From Daldinia sp. FL1419 (Eukaryota; Ascomycota; Sordariomycetes; Xylariales; Hypoxylaceae): 64,000 nucleotides of DNA. The stretch's first letter is position 1, and every line of letters begins with the position of its first letter. The position numbers and the translations under genes are program-made. The stretch lies in assembly GCA_025201765.1 (NCBI GenBank), contig MU623345.1, positions 434,001 to 498,000 of the forward strand. The letters are read 5' to 3'. Below the pieces are notes generated by a model. The model was not told where the DNA came from, searched no databases, and saw only the letters and a program-made list of their open reading frames with translations. This document shows, in pieces, positions 56,292 to 64,000 of this stretch.

Positions 56292-56588
56292 ACTACAATG
56301 GTTTACTTGAAATACTATAGCTAAATTCTTGTATTAAAATGAGTTGCTGCTGGAAAGACGAAGTATGAGGAGGAGGGTTACTATTATCATATATCATAAG
56401 GGGTGAATAAAAAAGGGGGGTACGTACCTAGGTACCGAAGCTGCAGGGTAGCGGCGCTAGATGGTGGTATGTGGGGCTTATCTGCAAGGCTACTGGGAGC
56501 TTAGAAAAAAAAAAAGTTTGGAATTTTGCTACGATAGAAATCTTATCGCGCTCACCCCTTTGAAAGCAAATTGAGTCGATAAACCAAA
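56292..56588. other. Short intergenic promoter of UTP18
   Basis: 297 bp containing GTACGTACCTAGGTACCG (56420-56437) and an A-rich tract (about 56504-56515). No gene. Confidence 0.45.
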
Positions 56589-58388
56589 ATGTCTCGAAAT
56601 CGCCCAATAGATAAAATAGAGGATGAGGAGCATGAATCTTCATCCGGCCAGGAGGAACCCGACTTTTCCAGCGACGAAGAAACTGAAGTGCGGACTCGAC
56701 AGCCGCAAGTCATCGACAAGGACTCGGACGAAGAAGAGCTTGAACGATTTGTGCTTGGAGATGCGGCCAACTTCCGTGAAAACTTATTTCGGGATGATTC
56801 GAGGTTCGATGGTGCCGACGACCGTTTCGATGGCTTAGGTGATAAGGAGGGGGGTGATCTTGAGACGGGTTTAGAGGACGTGGACGATGCAGATCTCTTC
56901 ACCTTCGACGTTGGGAGTGCTGCCCCTACCGGTGACAAGGCCGCTGTAGTACCGCTCACCTCCAAAGGCCAAGAAGTACCCGAGAAAGATCAGCCTGCTT
57001 GGGAAGATAGCGACGACGAAAAGCTAACTATATCACTTGCGGACGTATCACAATTGCGAAAACTACGGATTAGCGAGGCGGAGGACGTTATTAATGGTAC
57101 TGAATATACCAGAAGACTGCGACAACAATATCTTCGACTAAACCCTCTTCCCGCGTGGGCCCGGGAGATCGAGGAGCGCCCGGCGAAACGTCGGCGACGA
57201 TCATCTGCGGCGGGAAGCGATTCTAGCTTATCAGACGACGAAGCGAACGAAGGGGATGATGAAACATCTACATTACCGCTAGACAAGTTCCTCCGGGATG
57301 CTAGTACGTTACAAGATAAAAGGACCCAGAAGGTGAAGAAGCTTCGCCCGGAAGTCATTGATATTCAACGATCTCGGGATATACCTGATACGCACAAGGA
57401 AGAAGTTACATCTCTTGCTTTCCACCCAGAATATCCAGTTCTACTATCCTCGAGTACATCATCTATATTATTCCTACACCATATCGCGCCAACTGCCCAC
57501 CCAACCCCAAACCCTCTCTTGACGTCGGCACAAGTCAAACAGGTGCCCGTTCGGAGAGCCGAGTTTATGTATCCTACCGGCGACAAAATTTTCTTCGCTG
57601 GACGGCGACGCTATATCCACTCGTGGGATTTACCTACTGGAACCATACAAAAGACCAACAAGATACAGGGTCATCGGTTAGAACAAAAGACGTGGGAGCG
57701 TTTCAAGCTCAGTCCTTGTGGCCAATACTTGGCATTAGTTGCTTCGACGAGGAAAGGTGGTGGTATTATCAATATATTAAATACTAATACTATGCAATGG
57801 ATTGCCGCCGCCAGACTCGATAGTAGAGGTGGCATTGCGGACTTCTCTTGGTGGAGCAATAGTCACGGGCTTACAATACTGGGTAAGGGGGGTCAAGTTG
57901 GTGAATGGAGTATGGCCACGCGGCGTTTCCTCGCGATTTGGAACGACGAAGGCTCTATCGGAGGAACGGTGATGGCAATGGGGGGCCGAGACGGTCCTAT
58001 CACCCTCGGTGGGGACCGGTGGATAGCAATTGGGTCCAATAGTGGCGTGACAAACATTTACGATCGACACACTCTGATATTGCCTTCTTCGGATGAGGAA
58101 CTAGAAGTCCAAGAAAGACCCGAACCGACCCGAAGATTCATGCAGCTAACGACTCCGGTCACGGTTCTTACATTCAGCCCCGACGGCCAACTGCTGGCAT
58201 TTGGCAGCAAGCACAAGAAGGACGCGCTACGATTGGCACACTTGCCAAGCTGCACCGTTTATAGGAACTGGCCGACGGAACAGACACCCTTGGGTAGGAT
58301 TTCGGATGTGGCGTTTGGTAGAAAGAGTGACTTGCTGGCTGTTGGCAATGACGTAGGAAAAATCAGATTATGGGAGATCCGAAGCTAG
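56589..58388 (+). CDS. UTP18: U3 snoRNP / SSU processome WD40 protein Utp18, 599 aa
   Basis: Nucleolar component of the U3 snoRNP (UtpB subcomplex of the small-subunit processome) required for 18S rRNA maturation; family work shows Utp18 recruits the exosome helicase Mtr4 through an arch-interaction motif. Single exon. An acidic disordered N-terminus (DEEHESSSGQEEPDFSSDEE) precedes KLTISLADVSQLRKLR and TEYTRRLRQQYLRLNPLPAW, a family signature directly before the WD domain. WD-type blades include EVTSLAFHPEYPVLLSSSTS, RYIHSWDLPTGT, FKLSPCGQYLALVAST, IADFSWWSNSHGLTILGKGG, VTVLTFSPDGQLLAFGS and the closing LLAVGNDVGKIRLWEIRS. Length matches fungal Utp18. It follows the pseudouridine gene by only 297 bp. 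Confidence 0.94.
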   Translation: MSRNRPIDKIEDEEHESSSGQEEPDFSSDEETEVRTRQPQVIDKDSDEEELERFVLGDAANFRENLFRDDSRFDGADDRFDGLGDKEGGDLETGLEDVDDADLFTFDVGSAAPTGDKAAVVPLTSKGQEVPEKDQPAWEDSDDEKLTISLADVSQLRKLRISEAEDVINGTEYTRRLRQQYLRLNPLPAWAREIEERPAKRRRRSSAAGSDSSLSDDEANEGDDETSTLPLDKFLRDASTLQDKRTQKVKKLRPEVIDIQRSRDIPDTHKEEVTSLAFHPEYPVLLSSSTSSILFLHHIAPTAHPTPNPLLTSAQVKQVPVRRAEFMYPTGDKIFFAGRRRYIHSWDLPTGTIQKTNKIQGHRLEQKTWERFKLSPCGQYLALVASTRKGGGIINILNTNTMQWIAAARLDSRGGIADFSWWSNSHGLTILGKGGQVGEWSMATRRFLAIWNDEGSIGGTVMAMGGRDGPITLGGDRWIAIGSNSGVTNIYDRHTLILPSSDEELEVQERPEPTRRFMQLTTPVTVLTFSPDGQLLAFGSKHKKDALRLAHLPSCTVYRNWPTEQTPLGRISDVAFGRKSDLLAVGNDVGKIRLWEIRS

Positions 58389-58525
58389 ACTACCTAGGGG
58401 ACAACATATGCTGTAGGTGAATTACAAGCAATACTTCTTCGCGTAACTATTCTCTATTACTGCGCTGCTATGCCCTCGGATCTGATTTCCAGGAATAAGT
58501 TCCTCCAATGTTGTGTAATACCAAG

Positions 58526-58973
58526 CTAACCGTGACCTCGAGGTCTCAGGTGGCTCATGTCGGTGAATAGTGTCCGAAGCGGACTTCCTTTTGGCATTGA
58601 TCTCTTAGGGAAGAATTTTCCAGTTCTGACCGTGTACCTGCCTAACGCATAGTGATTGCCGAAGAATCGCAGCTCGCCGTTTGAGAGGATAGCCTCGAGG
58701 AAATCTACAATATTTATCCAGACCGTTTTTAGCGCCTAGGGAAAAGTTAACAATACACACGAGGACTCGTAGTGAGGGGATATCCTATACCTTTCGGCAC
58801 TGGCTCTTGCTCGTAAATTCCTCGTGGAAGTGTAGATAGCGCATCAATTTCTGCCAGTCGGCGAGTTCTCCCGACCCGAAACCCTGGGCCAGACGCACCA
58901 AATCAGCCATCGAAGCCGCCGGGGCCATCGGGGCCATCGGGGGCATAGTGAATAAATCTAGTACGTGAACCAT
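58526..58973 (-). CDS. Small two-exon hypothetical protein, 130 aa
   Basis: Found by joining two open stretches. Exon 1 is 58973-58791, ending ...SKSQCRK at a GTATAG donor. Exon 2 is 58735-58526 after a TTTTCCCTAG acceptor, starting ALKTVWINIVDFLEAILSNG and ending HLRPRGHG. The join is phase 0 and no stop interrupts. The junction region (KSQCRK-ALKTVWINIVDFLEA) resembles the conserved helix of a large family of short fungal proteins with a C-(K/R)-K-A-L-x-x-x-x-x-N-I-x-D pattern. The N-terminus contains a nine-base repeat coding MAP-MAP. The gene is convergent with UTP18, 137 bp away. Function is unknown, and the ATG choice is uncertain. Confidence 0.6.
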
Positions 58974-60944
58974 AAAAGTAGTGTATCTCTCAGCGCGTTT
59001 TTAAATTATCGACTGGTTCCTCCGATGTTGCTACTATTATTTTGTCGATGGTTTACGGTAACCAAGTAAAATACTGGTGGTCGGAGGGCTTATAATTAGG
59101 TACGGGAGGCCCTTGGCTTCCTTGACCAGGCAACCGGACCATCTTGCTATATGTCTAACGGGACTCTTTCATCTCGTTTGTCTACATGTTTCTAGTGTAC
59201 TTTATACATTAGGTGTCCAAACAGAATCAGCCTGTAGGCACCCTTAAGGAGAGACAAGGGTTATTCGCTGTCCTAAGGATCATCCTGGCTGAGGGCGAAG
59301 GGGATCTCCCAGGTAGGCATTACTGGGAGGGGAAATAGAAACGACATGAATGATATCGTAGAGACTATACCATCGTATAAAAGACGTCAACGTAAATTGA
59401 CGAACAAGTCGTGTTGTGCTATATAAGACAATTATAAGCTTCACTTGGATCTTTAGGTGTAGAAGAGTCAAGTCTGAAAACATTAATACCGCCGACTAAG
59501 TTGCTGGAAACATCTAGTTTGAACCTATTCCGTATATATATCGTCGACGTGCTCGAAGAGACACTGGAATGAGTATTGAAGCGTCGCCGGTCTGGAACAT
59601 GGAATTCGATCTTCTGACGTCTCGTGAGTCGTACTTACACCCACGGTAGGACTAATGTCTACTTACCTAGTTACCTAATTTACCCATATACACATTTATT
59701 TTCTGTGCTACAGCACGGTTTAAGATTAATCAACCTGAAGGAATATTCTGTATTAATTTTATTTCCAGAACGTCTGATTTGTTACACAGTACGTACGATG
59801 ATGAATTGATGCAATCAGCAGCAAGTCTTATCTCTTTTTAGGGTTCCAATTAAAACGAAATAGAGGGTCCCGGGGACCCGCTATCCTGGTAATTGGCTCT
59901 CGGTGGCTACCGAAAATACGGATAGCCTAAAAGAGTACTCCACTAAGGTACCTTCCCGTACCATTGGCGCCATTGGTGCCATCGGTATAGGTACCTACGT
60001 AGGTACACTACATCAGCAGCGTGGACTAAATTCATGGGTTGCCGATGGGTCTCTTTATATTTTTAACTATTCAACTACCTCATCATTCGTTCATTCCAAC
60101 CAAAAACTCCATCTTTTGCGTCTTTAAATTTTGGGTAAATGGCCACATGTAATGCTGGGTACTAATGCACGCAACGAGGAGCCGGTAATACTACCTGCAA
60201 ATCATGGAAGAGAGAAACATCAAAATGGCTCAGGATTCGTTCAAGATTGCAAAGGATCGGACGAATGGGAATCACACCACCATATTTTCGATGCTCCGCC
60301 CCCGGTTTCAGCCCACTGTCGTATGGCTACCCAACGCTACTCAACGCTGCTCGACGCTACTAACCCGCTATCATGCCGCTACCATCCCTTACCTACCGTC
60401 CTCTACCATCCCGCTCTCAACGGTGGTCGCCGCCCTACTGGCATGTTGTGTTGTCTCCGCGTGATTTGCTGATTGGACTTGGACTGATGGGGGTTACTTA
60501 CAACATCTTTTTCTACCTAAGACTTATCTCATCCCGATTCTGGCCGGACCAGTCCAAGAACGTGTTCGTAGTAAGAGCTTTGGAATGCCGCGATTTATTC
60601 CAATTATTGAAAAGTCCCACCGAAAGGATGACCCCCTTATCACATTTTATCATATCCGTCATACCTATCATACCTATCATACCATCCGTACGGCTATGCA
60701 TGCCAAAAGCTGGTGGGTGCGCCTCGCAATATGTGGCATGTTATAAGCCCTACGTGAGACTTTGATAGCCGCGGGTACCGATTTACTTAGGCAGAACCGA
60801 CGTCTATTTCGTCTATTTCATATCTATACAATCAGCCATCTGTATCACAATCCTTCTTCTTTTTTTTCTCTCTTCCTGGAATACTCTTAATAGACATGTT
60901 CCATTGGTTATCACTACGCCTTCTCGTCTACGAGAATATTCACA
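58974..60944. other. Intergenic region, about 2 kb
   Basis: No gene is supported; several short frames overlap without domain features. Short tandem motifs include GGCGCCATTGGTGCCATCGG (59966-59985), imperfect CAACGCTACT/CGACGCTACT decamers (60333-60362) and CATACCTAT repeats (60659-60682). The GGTACCTACGTAGGTAC palindrome (59989-60005) belongs to the intergenic motif family. Confidence 0.45.
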
Positions 60945-63900
60945 ATGGAATCTATCTCATCAAAACACAGGCCCAAGTCGGGAGTTTTTCCCGGAAGATT
61001 TAAAAGCTTCGTGAATGATGTAAAAAAACTCAGGGTTCACCGCCATGAAAGAAAAGAGAGTCGAGAAGTTTTAGTAGTCGAGTCTACTCCAGCTCTTGTC
61101 CCTCAACCTTCTCATACCCCTGAAGCGTCTGAAATTCACGAGGACCCCATCTCTATTCCCGTATCCGTGCCCGTCCCCAGGGCTAGCGTACCAGAGATCA
61201 ACGTGCCAGATATCGATGGTCCCGAAATTGATCCCGAAGTTGAGAATGTCGAGATTGATAATGACGATGACGATATTGATGAACCCGAGATTCATATCCC
61301 CAAAATCGAAACTTCCGAGACGAAGGTCTTGTCCTCATCGCAAAGTTCTCTTCCCGTAGCAAGCCTCGCCGTGCAGGTTACCATCACTTTCGACGAACCG
61401 TTAAATTATTCGTATAGTCGTAGCTATGAGACTTCGCCCGATTTCGTGGCCACCGAGGCCTTATGCCAAGGTCTATTGCGACGGGTGGACCATTGTTGCT
61501 ACGAGTTGATGACCCGGAAGGACTCGACTGCCATGGAATATGCCGCCGCAAGTGGTTCGGATAAACCATTACGATACGAAATCCAGATCGATATCATTCG
61601 GGGTTGGTCTGAGATATGGTCTTCCAGGACATTCAAGTCATACCAAAAACAAGCCTTATCAAACGAAGCCGCGAGAGATATTATTACTTCGACTCATTAT
61701 ATAATAGGGCTGTTCTTGAAGCACCACGATCAGGATTTTGTCATGAAACAAGGATTCGTAAGAGAAGACCTTCTAAGTGAACAGGTGAAATTCTCACCCC
61801 GGGCCGGACGTGTTCAGCCCATGTCGTGCGTACCGCGCTCCTATTTCCTCGAGAAATCGCAATCATTTGAGTCGTCACCCGGCTATACAATCAAATTCTC
61901 CTTCACGAGCAAATGCCAACGCCGAAAGCCACACGAATGGCACACGGAAGTGGAAGTCGACAGTGACCAAGCAGCGCCCCTAAATTCAATAACCGCTGAG
62001 AATTTATTCTTCGAGGCCTCTTACGCGATAGACGGTGTTTTGAGGTCAGAAAGGCGGGCTTTCGAAACAAAACACGGAAAGTGTATCAGCTTAGATGGGT
62101 GTAAGGATTGTCGACATCATGATAATGATGGTTTGGAACTACAACTATCGATCGCAAATAATCTCGGACCTCAGTTCCCTCACTTAGAGCGAACTATCCA
62201 TTGCAGTAGCAATCTCTCTTTCCATACTAATACGGAAAAATGTGTTACGTTCGCCAACAAAGTGGAAGCTGCTCTGGCTAAAGCTCGAGACGATGCCGAC
62301 GAGGTTATCAACCGGATGCACGATCTCGAATTCAGGGTCACGGAGCTTCGAGGTCATGGTTGGTCGTTGGATGAGCCACTTATTTTCACCTTACCTTCCT
62401 CAGATTCCCATGCTCGAAGAGATATCGAGGCGATATTGGACCGAATCCAAGCTAGCGTTGCCGAGATACTTCGAGGCAATGCTATTTCTGTTCGTATGAC
62501 TGCGCATAAACGAGGTCATTTTATTTTGGACAAGACTTTTGTGGCTAGAGAACCTCTCGAGTCAGAGGAAAAGAAGAAGGCCAAATCGACTGGTAAGCCC
62601 AAGGACTACGTCTTGAAACGACTGCGACTGCGTGTTGAGCGGGCTATCGACATGGTATGCAAAGATACCTTGACAGTTGAGGATCCGGAAGAGAAAGACG
62701 AGGATATCGGAAGCGGAAGGGAAGCCTCGATTTTTGAACAGCGACCTCTGACAGCTACAACATTTATAAGCAGACCCGAGACTTCTGGGTCCGTATCGAA
62801 GAGCACCGCAGAGCAACATGGAGACTTTTCATTCCCAACAATAGACGCACAAGCTAGTACCGTCGTACCCAGCTCGAGGAGTGATATTGAGGTCGAGCAT
62901 CCAAGATGTTCTACTCCTATCCCCGACGCAACCCCTAAAGCACATTCTGCACCCCCATCCCCGAGCCGTTGTCCGCCTATCCCCGTACGGCGATCATCGA
63001 TGGTAATATACTACTCGAAGAACGGTGCCAGAGCCTTTCCACTAGTTCCATGGGTGCATAGTTTCGCCGAGCCTGAAGTTTTGGGCGAGGAGAAATCACA
63101 GCAAGACACGTCCGGTCAGCAGGCAACCAACAACTTACTGCATAAATCGTCGACACCGACTTTCGACAAAGGTATTCTGAAATCCATGGAACCCGAAGAA
63201 AAAGAAGAGGCCATAATTGTTGACCGGGGGAAGGGAACAGAGTCGACCCCAGCTTATGAGCACTCGATTGCTTCGACGCCGAGCCTGGAGTTTGGGGGTG
63301 ACTCTTCTCCTAGTAGCAGTCTCTGTAAGTCCTTCTAGTAACTATTCTATGTCCTCTTAGAATTCTTTCCTAGAGATGTCATCAGAATACCCCGAATCGC
63401 GATATAAATACTCCTAACAGCAACCACTAACATTTAAATATTAGTGATAACTCCCAAGGCACATCGTCTTAGTGCCGAGGTGGACTATCCTAAGCATGCT
63501 ATCATCGACAGCGACGACGAAGATATTAGAGAGCCCGGGAGCACGAGTATTCAAGCGCAACAGGATATGCCTAAAACCCAACTATTTCGCACGCCGTCTC
63601 CACAGCTCAACACAAAACCGACGAGCTCGTCGCCGCTTCGCTTGAGCGAAACAATCCAAGATCAAGGCAACACTATTCTTCCCGAAAATGACAAATCGTC
63701 TCTGAAGAGCACTATTGCACCCGACAACGCAAATGGCAACGTAGCAACCCTAGCTAAGGAAATAACACCTGTTGTCGCCGTAGCACATATCGAGCGTACG
63801 GAAGTTGCTGTATTAGCGGCACCTACAGATAAGAAGCATCTAGACACTAGAAATACCATCGAAAGTCAAGAAAAGAAGGCGGACGCAGATAGCTTCGCAC

Positions 63901-64000
63901 AATCCAAACCAGACTTTACATTCTCCTCTCCGCCCGCAGTCACCCCGGAAGGCAGCAACTCAGGGGGAGAAGACAATTTCCAGTCAAGACAAAGGGAGTC
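60945..64000 (+). CDS. Large fungal protein of unknown function, 3' end beyond the window
   Basis: Exon 1 is 60945-63324 (GTAAGT donor) and exon 2 begins at 63445 after ACTAACATTTAAATATTAG; the frame is open to the window edge, giving at least 979 residues. The first 30 residues are basic (RPKSGVFPGRFKSFVNDVKK). An acidic, Pro/Ile-rich repeat follows (VPEINVPDIDGPEIDPEVEN). The central folded part (about 140-570) carries a Cys/His cluster, CISLDGCKDCRHH, after the basic SKCQRRKPHEWHTEVEV; this may be a metal site. Helical sections (KVEAALAKARDDADEVINRM; DIEAILDRIQASVAEILRG) follow. The C-terminal half is Ser/Pro/Glu-rich and disordered. No signal peptide or membrane helix. I do not recognise the family. 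Confidence 0.75.

Overview
The window is nuclear DNA from a filamentous ascomycete (Pezizomycotina), most likely a Sordariomycete; the species cannot be named. The reasons are short introns (about 50-120 nt) with GTAAGT-like donors and CTAAC-like branch sites, fungus-only gene families (CGR1, MNN9, ATG33-like, a PX/DUF3818 protein, Ser/Pro-rich proteins), intergenic DNA full of TACCTA/TAGGTA motifs, and an AT-rich block mutated in the style of RIP (repeat-induced point mutation).

Layout. 1-6.1 kb: a CorA-like membrane protein (+), a small intronless gene of unknown function (+) and an alpha/beta hydrolase (-). 6.14-13.71 kb: an AT-rich transposon nest. A 6.8 kb LTR retrotransposon (180 bp LTRs, TATTT target duplication) sits inside a roughly 0.75 kb element with 33 bp terminal inverted repeats; nearly all coding sense has been lost. 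14-16.5 kb: a short-chain dehydrogenase and a small secreted protein (both -). 17.4-17.6 kb: a degenerate tRNA-like locus. 18-29 kb, all minus strand: SDH1, a LEC1/YPR097W-like PX protein, a coiled-coil membrane protein and CGR1. 29-33 kb: gene-poor. 33.2-48.6 kb: a Ser/Pro-rich 'cell wall proline-rich' type protein (+), PEX4 (+), MNN9 (-), a basic proline-rich protein (+), an ATG33-like protein (-) and peroxisomal 2,4-dienoyl-CoA reductase SPS19 (+). 49.8-64 kb: a Lys-rich hypothetical gene (-), a GPI-anchored secreted protein (-), a family of inverted repeats, a bifunctional pseudouridine-degrading enzyme (+), UTP18 (+), a two-exon small gene found by manual splicing (-) and a partial large gene running off the right edge (+).

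The genes are ordinary housekeeping genes rather than a cluster. They cover respiration (SDH1), ribosome biogenesis (CGR1, UTP18), peroxisomes (PEX4, SPS19), Golgi mannosylation (MNN9), mitophagy (ATG33-like) and nucleoside salvage (the pseudouridine enzyme). No polyketide, NRPS or terpene cluster, CRISPR array or defence-type system was seen. The strongest unusual signal is the transposon nest: its two LTRs differ only by transitions, and the lost base changes strand between the two halves of the element. Gene models were built by hand from splice signals and frame continuity; several first exons and one long intron remain ambiguous and are flagged.
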